Shown: positions 15,372-21,853 of the stretch, piece by piece
Layout: every line of letters begins with the position of its first letter
How positions within the stretch are numbered: position 1 is the first letter of the stretch
NCBI GenBank assembly: GCA_900472625.1
Contig: UCIT01000007.1
Span: 248,001-312,000 of the forward strand
Source of the DNA: Hyphomicrobiales bacterium
GTDB lineage: Bacteria; Pseudomonadota; Alphaproteobacteria; Rhizobiales; Rhizobiaceae
Reading direction: 5' to 3'
Length of the DNA: 64,000 nt
Notes under the pieces: model-generated
Databases searched by the model: none
Told to the model about the DNA's origin: nothing
What the model saw: only the letters and a program-made list of their open reading frames with translations
Program-made: the position numbers and the translations under genes

Positions 15372-15626
15372 ATGGAAAAGACTGATTACCCTGAACGCTG
15401 GTCGGATGTCGAAGTGACATTTAACGACGGCACGATCGAGACTTACCGCCTCAAGGTGGGCGCGAACTTTGGCCGGCACCTCGCAAAACAGGCAGGTGAA
15501 GACAACGTCCTGACCCTGCTTTGCGGCCCGAAGGTTCACTCCTTCCCTCTCGCCAGTGTCCGTTCCTGGACAATGAGCGAAGTCTCCGAGCAGCCATCGG
15601 ATCGTCCACCGGAGCCACGTCGATGA
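15372..15626 (+). CDS. Small unknown protein
   Basis: 84 residues; ATG 15372 (a TTG at 15369 adds one residue). Beta-rich (WSDVEVTFNDGTIETYRLKV ... VLTLLCGPKVHSFPLASVRS), which could be a small SH3-like or Sm-like barrel. Overlaps the next gene. Not recognised. Confidence 0.6.
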   Translation: MEKTDYPERWSDVEVTFNDGTIETYRLKVGANFGRHLAKQAGEDNVLTLLCGPKVHSFPLASVRSWTMSEVSEQPSDRPPEPRR

Positions 15627-15823
15627 GCGAGCCAGGCCCACGCTCCAACGCCCGCATGCTCAATGACGTGAGCAAGTCCTACGACAAGAGCCTCTGGTCC
15701 GGAGATCAAGGGATGTGGACGGTCTACGAGATCGTTCGTCGGCCGGTAGCCAAGGTTGCGTCGGAAGGCGCTGCTCTCGACCTCATCAGCAAGCTTGAAC
15801 GAGCAGACAAGGCAACATCATGA
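15623..15823 (+). CDS. Small unknown protein, 66 aa
   Basis: ATG 15623 overlaps the previous stop, and its own stop overlaps the next start. Short helical C-terminus (GAALDLISKLERADKA). Coding support rests mainly on translational coupling. Confidence 0.55.
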   Translation: MSEPGPRSNARMLNDVSKSYDKSLWSGDQGMWTVYEIVRRPVAKVASEGAALDLISKLERADKATS

Positions 15824-16167
15824 CCTTCCCACTCGATGAATTGAAACCCGGCGACACGATCCTGGTCGAGGCCACGGTCACGCAACGCAAGATGCAGGAT
15901 GGCTCGGTGATTGTCCGCCACAAGTCGCGGAATGAGTTTCTGGTCTATCGCGACATCGACGTGGAGAGCGTCGTGAAATTCGCCCTGAAAGTCGGTGACC
16001 GCGTCCAGTGGTTCGAAGACGGCGAGTGGCAGCGCGGGACGGTGCTTGGTCTCGAAGAGGACCAGGAACAGACCGCCAAGGAGCAAGGCCGCGTGTGGGC
16101 TTGGGTCAGAGATGACATCAAGTGGCCTCGCCGCACCTTCGACGTAAAAGACCTCAAGCGCGCTTAG
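15820..16167 (+). CDS. Small beta-rich unknown protein
   Basis: 115 residues. Two similar barrel-like stretches (ELKPGDTILVEATVTQRKM and LKVGDRVQWFEDGEWQRGTV) have the look of SH3/KOW folds. Coupled by an ATGA overlap. Function unknown. Confidence 0.6.
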   Translation: MTFPLDELKPGDTILVEATVTQRKMQDGSVIVRHKSRNEFLVYRDIDVESVVKFALKVGDRVQWFEDGEWQRGTVLGLEEDQEQTAKEQGRVWAWVRDDIKWPRRTFDVKDLKRA

Positions 16168-16177
16168 GAGAACCGCG

Positions 16178-16867
16178 ATGGAACACCCCGATTCCGGTAT
16201 CGATCCGCATAACGGTCGCAAGGTCAAACGGTCTAACACCCTGTTCGGCTGGAACACGATCTACGGTCGCGCAGGTGAGCACGACACCCCTTATATGACG
16301 CGTGCCTGGCTCAAGCAGCTCCGTCTTCACATCTTCCACCGCGGCGATGCTGATCCTGATTGCCACGATCATCCGTGGGACTTCTGGACCTTCCCGCTGA
16401 CGTCCTATGTTGAGGAAGTCGTCGTCAAGCGCGAAACGAAAAAGTTCGTGATGGATGATCGTGTGCTCCTTGGATACGACAGCGATGGACATCCCCAATG
16501 GCGCGATCTTCATACTGCAGGTGGCGGGCAATACGAGACAATCATTGAATACGAAACGCATCGCCAAGTCGTTCCTGCATTTCGCTTTAGTTTCCGACCT
16601 TCGACACACTGCCATAGGGTTCTCGGTCGATATGTGGGCATCCGAGACCTTTGGTCGTTTCTCTACAAGGTCTCGCCGAAGCGAGCGAATGATCTCTCAG
16701 GGGATCGATTCACTCCGGAATTTGGACCAGGGAGGATCATCACGATCGTCTGGCGTAGCGGTGAAGAGCGCAAATGGGGTTTCCTCAAACACCGCGATGG
16801 CCGTTGGCGCTGGATCCACTGGAAAGACTACGTTTTCGGTGGCGGGAAGGACGGGCCATGTCAGTAA
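16178..16867 (+). CDS. Cupin-like metalloprotein
   Basis: 229 residues with TAGGAG upstream. Contains a cupin-type metal motif: DCHDHPWDFWTFPL (three candidate ligands, His-x-His) and, after the intervening strands, FRPSTHCHRVL. The rest is aromatic- and Arg-rich. Cupins cover many activities; substrate cannot be read from the sequence. The neighbouring nucleotide enzymes make a nucleotide- or DNA-related role conceivable but not shown. Confidence 0.65.
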   Translation: MEHPDSGIDPHNGRKVKRSNTLFGWNTIYGRAGEHDTPYMTRAWLKQLRLHIFHRGDADPDCHDHPWDFWTFPLTSYVEEVVVKRETKKFVMDDRVLLGYDSDGHPQWRDLHTAGGGQYETIIEYETHRQVVPAFRFSFRPSTHCHRVLGRYVGIRDLWSFLYKVSPKRANDLSGDRFTPEFGPGRIITIVWRSGEERKWGFLKHRDGRWRWIHWKDYVFGGGKDGPCQ

Positions 16868-16950
16868 TGGACACCCTTCTCTACCTCGGCATATGGATCG
16901 AGCTCTCCATTCTCGTCGGCTTTCACGCCGGCCCGAACATGCGCGACTAG
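16858..16950 (+). CDS. 30-residue membrane peptide
   Basis: ATG 16858 overlaps the end of the cupin-like gene by 10 nt, stop TAG 16948-16950. Almost the whole peptide is one hydrophobic helix (LLYLGIWIELSILVGFH) with a short polar tail (GPNMRD). Too short for most gene finders. Its placement between two real genes without extra spacing supports it, but composition alone is modest evidence. Confidence 0.45.
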   Translation: MSVMDTLLYLGIWIELSILVGFHAGPNMRD

Positions 16951-16954
16951 CTAT

Positions 16955-16969
16955 TCAACAGAAAGTGGA
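16955..16969 (+). promoter_or_regulatory. Operator-like repeat, copy 12 (overlaps RBS of thyX)
   Basis: TCAAC-AGAAA-GTGGA inside TATTCAAC ... GTGGATCA, ending 3 nt before the ATG of thyX. The right half is altered towards AAAGTGG, which can act as Shine-Dalgarno. Confidence 0.6.
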
Positions 16970-16972
16970 TCA

Positions 16973-17884
16973 ATGACGACTATTTCAGCCAGAACCATCC
17001 TCCGTTCGCGGAACGCCAGTGCGCCCGACAAGGTGTTGTCGACCCTGCTCCTGCGTTATCCTCGCTTCATCCATGCGGAGTTCATGACGCACAGAGCATT
17101 CAGCCGCAACGCTGCTTCGAGTCGCGCCATCCCGGTCAAGAAGATCATCGACGACATTCTCGCCGACACCGCGATGCCACTGCACTGGGGCGCCAATCAG
17201 AAGGGCATGCAGGCCTTCGAGCAGTGCAACAAGGAAGTCATGCTCGGTGCCGAAAGCTGGATTGTCTCGCGAGAAAAAGCCTGGCTGAGCGCTCGCGATA
17301 AGGCGATCGACATTGCCCGTGCCTTCGATGCGGCAGGGTATCACAAGCAGGTAGTCAACCGGCTGCTCGAACCGTTCGCGCACATCACGGTCCTGGTATC
17401 GACGACCGAATGGGACAATTTTCTCGAACTGCGCGATCATGGAGATGCCGAGCCGCATATCCAGATGCTCGCCCGAGAGGTTCGGAAGTGCCTCGAAAAC
17501 GACCCAGTCCAAACGTTGCAGCCGGGCAAATGGCACATGCCGTTCATCAGCGGTTTCGATGAAGACTTCCTTTATCAGGCGAGCGGCGGCGATCACAACA
17601 TCGGGGTCGAACAATTGCGTAAGCTATCCGTAGCGCGGTGCGCCAGCACTTCATTCACGACGGTCGATGGTTTCGAAATGACGTTCCAACGTGCTCAAAC
17701 CGTTTTTGACAAGCTGGTCACCAGCAAGCCGGTTCATGCAAGCCCATTGGAGCACGTCGCGCAGGCAGACGAGTTTTCGACCGAGGACGATGAAGACGGT
17801 CTCGTTCCGTGGGCTAATTCCGAGCAGCACGGTAACTTTGTCGGCTTCCGCCAGTACCGTCGACAGTTGGAACTCGCAGCATGA
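16973..17884 (+). CDS. thyX: Flavin-dependent thymidylate synthase ThyX
   Basis: 303 residues. Contains the ThyX signature HRxxSxNxxSxR as THRAFSRNAASSR (about residues 39-51), followed by the long helical region and NRLLEPFAHITVLVSTTEW, which fits the FAD/dUMP-binding strand. It should methylate dUMP to dTMP with methylenetetrahydrofolate, FAD and NADPH. The usual ThyX is 220-280 residues; this is slightly longer with a C-terminal acidic tail. With the dCMP deaminase, the MazG-like fusion and the kinase-like protein encoded nearby it completes a route to dTTP. Phage-encoded, flanked by operator copy 12. Confidence 0.92.
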   Translation: MTTISARTILRSRNASAPDKVLSTLLLRYPRFIHAEFMTHRAFSRNAASSRAIPVKKIIDDILADTAMPLHWGANQKGMQAFEQCNKEVMLGAESWIVSREKAWLSARDKAIDIARAFDAAGYHKQVVNRLLEPFAHITVLVSTTEWDNFLELRDHGDAEPHIQMLAREVRKCLENDPVQTLQPGKWHMPFISGFDEDFLYQASGGDHNIGVEQLRKLSVARCASTSFTTVDGFEMTFQRAQTVFDKLVTSKPVHASPLEHVAQADEFSTEDDEDGLVPWANSEQHGNFVGFRQYRRQLELAA

Positions 17885-18096
17885 TGCGGATCGCGGTCGC
17901 CTTGGTCTATCTCACGTGCGGCATCACCGTATCGATGGCGATCGAGCAAAGCGGCCGTCACCTCAAATATCACGAGCGCGCTGCAGTCATCGTGCTGTGG
18001 CCGTCTGTCATCGCGTTCATCAACGTCAAAACCCACATGAAAGACCCCAATGAAAAAGACAGTCGTAGTAGTCAATGGCAAACCGCGGGCCGGTAA
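17881..18096 (+). CDS. Small two-span membrane protein
   Basis: 71 residues; starts at the overlapping ATGATG of the thyX stop and overlaps the next gene by 47 nt. Two hydrophobic segments (IAVALVYLTCGITVSMAI and AAVIVLWPSVIAFINV) with a basic loop. No family recognised. Confidence 0.5.
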   Translation: MMRIAVALVYLTCGITVSMAIEQSGRHLKYHERAAVIVLWPSVIAFINVKTHMKDPNEKDSRSSQWQTAGR

Positions 18097-18613
18097 GGAC
18101 TCGACGATCGCTGCCATGGCACAGATCCTCAACGCGTCCGGCATCGCCGTCCACGCGTTCAGCTCGATCGATCCTATTCGTGACATGCTCTCGAATGCAG
18201 GCTTCGACCTGGCTTCCAAGACGCCGGCCGATCGCGCGCTTATGGCCGAGGTCGGTGACAGCGTGGAGAAGCATAGCGAATGGCGTAGCCAGCGCAGCTT
18301 CCTGGAAATCGCAGGTTTCTTTAACGACGTCGGCGACGACAAGCCAGCGGTCATGTTCCTGCACGTCCGTGAACCCCACATCATCGATCGGATCGCTGCT
18401 CGAGTCGCTCGTCGCGGATGGTCGATGATGAAGGTAATCGTGCGCTCGAAGCGAGCCGAGCATGTCACCTCGAACGCAGCCGACCTCGGCGTTGATGACA
18501 TTGAGTACGATGCGGAGATCGCCAATAACGGCACGCTCGACGACCTCGCCAAGAAGGCCGATCAGCTTTTGTTCAAGAACGGGCTGATCCAACAGCTTTC
18601 TCTATTGCATTGA
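18050..18613 (+). CDS. P-loop kinase, dNMP-kinase-like
   Basis: 187 residues. Walker A in VVVNGKPRAGKDS (GxxxxGKDS) at the extreme N-terminus, then an acidic strand PAVMFLHVREP and a basic lid-like region (RVARRGWSMMKVIVRSKR). The overall pattern resembles deoxynucleoside monophosphate kinases of large phages. Its position after thyX suits phosphorylation of dTMP/dNMPs. Another P-loop function cannot be excluded. Confidence 0.7.
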   Translation: MKKTVVVVNGKPRAGKDSTIAAMAQILNASGIAVHAFSSIDPIRDMLSNAGFDLASKTPADRALMAEVGDSVEKHSEWRSQRSFLEIAGFFNDVGDDKPAVMFLHVREPHIIDRIAARVARRGWSMMKVIVRSKRAEHVTSNAADLGVDDIEYDAEIANNGTLDDLAKKADQLLFKNGLIQQLSLLH

Positions 18614-18621
18614 TCTTCTGT

Positions 18622-18636
18622 TCAACATACAGTTGA
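18622..18636 (+). promoter_or_regulatory. Operator-like repeat, copy 13
   Basis: TCAAC-ATACA-GTTGA inside TGTTCAAC ... GTTGATTA, 35 nt before the ATG at 18672. Confidence 0.75.
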
Positions 18637-18671
18637 TTAACCAAGTTCCAATCACCCTGTCGGAGACACTC

Positions 18672-19292
18672 ATGAAAGCCCAAACCCACGCCCGCTCTGA
18701 GGATAATCTCAAGAACCACCCTGGCGCTAATCCTCACCGAGGTCAGCTCGGTCAGTGTGGCCAGTTCCTCGGTGTCGTGACGCGCGAATTCCGTCGTTTT
18801 CCCGGTGACCGTCCGAGTACACTGGTGGGTCCCTTCGACGCCTCGCGATACGTCCCTCATCAGGGCGCGCAGGAGATCGCGCGTCGTCAGCGTCAGGCTG
18901 CTCACTTGGCCGCGAAGAAAACCTTCCCGGTCAGACCCGTCGGACGTTTCGGTTGGCCGACGCCAGTCGACAATCTCAACACCATGTATCCCCACGAAGT
19001 GAAGATCATCACTGAGTCGATGCCTTGCGCACCACTGGCGCCACGCGCGCCTATTGCAATCGGTGGCGTGCAGGACAGTGGCAACCCTGTCGGACGTCAT
19101 GTCTCGTGGACCAGCAACGGCAAGGAAAAGACTGGGCAGATCAGCCACGTTGTCCCGGCCGGCAAGTTCCCGGCTGACGTGGGCGCCAAAGTCAAGGACG
19201 TCAGTTCGAGCCCACGCGATGAGGAGTCCTTCGTCGTGCTCGCAGATGGCAAGAGCTACTGGCCGCGCAAGAGCGTGCTCAACTTTGCTTAA
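18672..19292 (+). CDS. Unknown protein, 206 aa
   Basis: ATG 18672 with GGAG upstream; the ORF is open from 18633. The N-terminal half is basic and disordered-looking. The C-terminal ~70 residues (GRHVSWTSNGKEKTGQISHV ... VVLADGKSYWPRKSVLNFA) look like the hypervirulence/DUF2945-type small barrel that binds or remodels nucleic acid in other systems, but the match is by eye only. Confidence 0.6.
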   Translation: MKAQTHARSEDNLKNHPGANPHRGQLGQCGQFLGVVTREFRRFPGDRPSTLVGPFDASRYVPHQGAQEIARRQRQAAHLAAKKTFPVRPVGRFGWPTPVDNLNTMYPHEVKIITESMPCAPLAPRAPIAIGGVQDSGNPVGRHVSWTSNGKEKTGQISHVVPAGKFPADVGAKVKDVSSSPRDEESFVVLADGKSYWPRKSVLNFA

Positions 19293-19296
19293 TTAT

Positions 19297-19311
19297 TCAA
19301 CTATTTGTTGA
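19297..19311 (+). promoter_or_regulatory. Operator-like repeat, copy 14
   Basis: TCAAC-TATTT-GTTGA inside TATTCAAC ... GTTGATTG; 13 nt before the ATG at 19324. Heads the methyltransferase/GapR transcription unit. Confidence 0.75.
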
Positions 19312-19323
19312 TTGGACCCCGTT

Positions 19324-19878
19324 ATGGAAACTTCCAATGCGATCGAGTGCCCGTGCTGTGGTCAACCAGTGCCGGAAGCCAAGTTCCTCGCTGACCCCAC
19401 CTCCAACGTCATCACAAACGGCGACAAGACGGTGAAGATGTCAACACAGCAGTTCAAGCTTGCTCGATACCTCATTGAGAAGTTTCCGAACATGGCGACG
19501 AAAGAGCAGATCTACGACAACGTCTTCATGGCTGCCAATGGTGAGGGACCGGGGCTCAAGATCGTGGACGTCATCGTCTGCAAAGTGCGCCCTCTCCTCG
19601 CCGAAGTCGATCTCGTCATCTCGACGGTCTGGGGCAAAGGCTATCAGCTCATGGAGACCGATCGGATGAACGCCATGTCGATCCGCGATGCGGGCATCCG
19701 CATGCGCTCGCCGGGCTCAATGCACCGCTGGACGCCAGAGGACGACGAACAGTTGCGTTACCTCGCGAGCCGGAAGTTCAACGTCAGCCAGTGCGCGACC
19801 GTGATGCGGCTGCCGTACATGACGATCGAACGGCACATGAAAGCGATCAAGGCTGAGTCCCTAGCCACCGCCGACTGA
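19324..19878 (+). CDS. Winged-helix plus Myb-like DNA-binding regulator
   Basis: 184 residues from ATG 19324 (a TTG at 19312 is in frame). Three parts: an N-terminal zinc knuckle (ECPCCGQPVPEAKF), an OmpR/PhoB-type winged helix (MSTQQFKLARYLIEKFPNMA ... ISTVWGKGYQL) and a C-terminal SANT/Myb-like helical unit (HRWTPEDDEQLRYLASRKFN ... MTIERHMKAIK). The receiver domain of a response regulator is absent. It begins the operon with gapR and both methyltransferases, so it may control that operon. The three-part architecture is unusual. Confidence 0.75.
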   Translation: METSNAIECPCCGQPVPEAKFLADPTSNVITNGDKTVKMSTQQFKLARYLIEKFPNMATKEQIYDNVFMAANGEGPGLKIVDVIVCKVRPLLAEVDLVISTVWGKGYQLMETDRMNAMSIRDAGIRMRSPGSMHRWTPEDDEQLRYLASRKFNVSQCATVMRLPYMTIERHMKAIKAESLATAD

Positions 19879-19902
19879 CCCCACCCCTACAGGAGCACCC
19901 GC

Positions 19903-20253
19903 ATGACCACCGAAGACGAAGATTTTGGCCTTGGAGGCGATGGACGCAAAGTGAAGAAGAGCGACAACCAAAAGAAGAGCGGTGCCGATGCACATGGTGT
20001 TGCGCGCGATCAGCTCCGTGCTTTCATCGAGCGCATTGAGCGACTCGAGGAAGAGAAGAAGACGATCGCTGATGACATCAAGGATGTCTATGGCGAAGCC
20101 AAGGGCACCGGCTTCGACACGAAGATCCTCAAGAAGGTGATCGCTCTCCGGAAAAAGGATGAACAGGAGCGGATGGAAGAAGAAGCCATCCTCGACACCT
20201 ACCTGGCTGCGCTCGGCATGAAGATGCTCGAACAGGTCGAGGACGACGTCTAA
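19903..20253 (+). CDS. gapR: GapR/DUF2312-family nucleoid protein
   Basis: 116 residues, AGGAG upstream. Residues about 35-110 match the DUF2312/GapR helical core almost motif for motif ([20 protein letters not shown] ... [13 protein letters not shown] ... [13 protein letters not shown]). Chromosomal GapR of alphaproteobacteria binds overtwisted AT-rich DNA ahead of replication forks. The phage copy adds a ~30-residue N-terminal extension with an acidic DEDFGLGGD peptide followed by lysines, echoing the N-terminus of the HTH protein at 768. Probably acts in phage replication or in competition with host GapR. Confidence 0.88.
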   Translation: MTTEDEDFGLGGDGRKVKKSDNQKKSGADAHGVARDQLRAFIERIERLEEEKKTIADDIKDVYGEAKGTGFDTKILKKVIALRKKDEQERMEEEAILDTYLAALGMKMLEQVEDDV

Positions 20254-20489
20254 TGTCGCTCGAAAACCTCATCCGCGAGGCGATGGTCGAAGGCGGTATC
20301 ACCGCGCTCAACATCTTCAACAACGGGGATGGGGTTTTCCAGGCCAACGTCGGCAAGCGCTCTGTCGGTGCCTACAAAATCATCCGTCACGCCGACCCTG
20401 TGAAGTGCATCACCAAGGCCTTCGAGGCCGGGATGAAGCTTCAGCCCAAGCCCACAACCTCTGATCAATTTGAGGATCTGCTCGGATGA
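20253..20489 (+). CDS. Small protein with C-terminal FEDLLG tag
   Basis: 78 residues, start overlaps the gapR stop. Body: ENLIREAMVEGGITALNIFN and an aromatic strand region. The tail is spacer-like (KPTTSDQ) and ends exactly in FEDLLG (20469-20486). The body resembles the gene products at 20486 and 21612 (each has a short helical start, a strand about biological response to DNA unknown, and the same tail), suggesting local duplication. The codons GAG-GA also form the likely Shine-Dalgarno for the next gene, 9 nt before its ATG. Confidence 0.7.
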   Translation: MSLENLIREAMVEGGITALNIFNNGDGVFQANVGKRSVGAYKIIRHADPVKCITKAFEAGMKLQPKPTTSDQFEDLLG

Positions 20490-20764
20490 GCGATGTTCCC
20501 GACGAACTTTCCAAGGCTTTGCGTCTGCTGGTCAAGCGCGGCAATCTCACGCATCTGTCGGTCATTTCTTCCGACGGCGTCTGGAAGGCTGCCTACCGTG
20601 GAGTCGACGACCGGGATTTCCGCCATGTGCAGGGTACCGACATCGTCGACGTGCTCATGGAAGCGGTCACCGGTCGCCGGTCGAAAGCGCGGAAAATCGA
20701 AAAGCCAGCCAAGGTGCAGCCCGTTGCGGCAGCGGCCGACGAATTCGAGGACTTGCTCGGATAA
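20486..20764 (+). CDS. Small protein with C-terminal FEDLLG tag
   Basis: 92 residues, ATGA overlap. Body (LSKALRLLVKRGNLTHLSVI ... GVWKAAYRGVDDRDF) resembles the 20253 product in length and pattern. A Lys/Ala/Pro-rich linker leads to DEFEDLLG at the C-terminus (20744-20761). Unknown function; same tag as its neighbours. Confidence 0.7.
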   Translation: MSDVPDELSKALRLLVKRGNLTHLSVISSDGVWKAAYRGVDDRDFRHVQGTDIVDVLMEAVTGRRSKARKIEKPAKVQPVAAAADEFEDLLG

Positions 20765-21615
20765 TGGCAAAGCTCACCAAAGCTCAGGCAAAAGCCCACG
20801 CACAGGCTTGCGACATTCTCACCAAGCCGGTCCTCACCGATGACGACAAGGACTTCGTGCTCAAGAACTGGAACGAGTCGGCCAACCACGTCAACGGAGC
20901 GGCCGGCGCCTTCTTCACCCCCTATGATCTCGCCTTCGACTTCACGATCGACGCGATCGGACAGGGAGGCTACGGCGGTCGCGTGATCGACCTGTGTGCG
21001 GGCATCGGCATGCTTTCTTACGCCGTCTGGCATCGCAGCCATCGGCGGGCGCGCATCACCTGCATTGAGCGGAATCCCGACTACCTTGCCGTCGGCAAGA
21101 AGATCCTGCCCGATGCCGAATGGATCCTGGCGGATGTGCTCAACGTGCCGGGGATGGCTCTCGACAAGTTCGACGTCGCGATCAGCAATCCACCTTTCGG
21201 CGCCATCAAGCGGGACAAGAACGCGCCCCGATACACCGGCAGGGATTTCGAGTTCCATGTGATCGACGTTGCAGCTCACGTAGCGCGATCCGGCGCTTTC
21301 ATTGTGCCTCAGATGTCCGCTGGCTTCAAATTCAGCGGCCGTGGCTACTACGAGCGCCAGACCAACGGTAAAGCTTTCGATTTCCAGAGGCTCACCGGGC
21401 TGCACTTCGAGGCCGGATGCGGGATCGATACCAACTACTACATCAACGATTGGAAGGGCGTGTCGCCAATGTGCGAGATCCTGTGCGTTGAGTTCGAGAA
21501 CGCCGAGGACGTCGCTGAGCAACAGGGCGCCTACACGCAGCGCATGACCGAAGAATTCTCGATGATGCAATGGGCTCTTCAATTTGAAGACCAGTTCGAG
21601 GACCTGCTCGGATGA
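20764..21615 (+). CDS. N6-adenine-type DNA methyltransferase, FEDLLG-tagged
   Basis: 283 residues from ATG 20764; the upstream extension of this frame lies over the preceding gene. SAM-binding motif I as DLCAGIGMLS, motif IV NPPFG (adenine-N6 / type I-like), and an upstream GAFFTPYDLA segment typical of HsdM-like enzymes. No specificity or restriction subunit is adjacent, so it is most likely an orphan methylase that protects phage DNA or marks it for regulation. The C-terminus ends QFEDQFEDLLG (tag 21595-21612). Confidence 0.85.
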   Translation: MAKLTKAQAKAHAQACDILTKPVLTDDDKDFVLKNWNESANHVNGAAGAFFTPYDLAFDFTIDAIGQGGYGGRVIDLCAGIGMLSYAVWHRSHRRARITCIERNPDYLAVGKKILPDAEWILADVLNVPGMALDKFDVAISNPPFGAIKRDKNAPRYTGRDFEFHVIDVAAHVARSGAFIVPQMSAGFKFSGRGYYERQTNGKAFDFQRLTGLHFEAGCGIDTNYYINDWKGVSPMCEILCVEFENAEDVAEQQGAYTQRMTEEFSMMQWALQFEDQFEDLLG

Positions 21616-21851
21616 AGACGCTCGATAGACTGATCGACGAGGCGATGGCATCCGGCGATTGGTACGGCATTACAATCTTTGCCGGCCGTGGAGATGGACC
21701 GCGTGTCAATCTTCTTCGCAATGTTTCCACGGCACAGGCTGACCAGGTCACCGATCCGTCAATACCTGCCTCCGTGCGCCTCAGACGCATCATTGAAGAT
21801 AACACCACGGCGGCCGACCAAGCCGATCTGTTCGACGACCTGTTAGGATAG
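21612..21851 (+). CDS. Small protein with C-terminal FDDLLG tag
   Basis: 79 residues, coupled to the methylase stop. Body resembles the product at 20253 (LDRLIDEAMASGDWYGITIF versus ENLIREAMVEGGITALNIFN), so the two are paralogues. Ends ADLFDDLLG (tag 21831-21848). Here the tag uses GAC rather than GAG and a separate AGGA serves the next gene. Confidence 0.7.
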   Translation: MKTLDRLIDEAMASGDWYGITIFAGRGDGPRVNLLRNVSTAQADQVTDPSIPASVRLRRIIEDNTTAADQADLFDDLLG

Positions 21852-21853
21852 CA

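Noticed and set aside
20593..21651. Leftward 352-codon ORF
   Set aside because: Antisense shadow of the adenine methylase gene, whose motifs and coupled overlaps are clear.
21831..21848. Reading the tags as beta-clamp-binding peptides (QxxLF)
   Set aside because: Only one copy (QADLF) fits; the invariant part in all ten is F(D/E)DLLG, so clamp binding does not explain the set.
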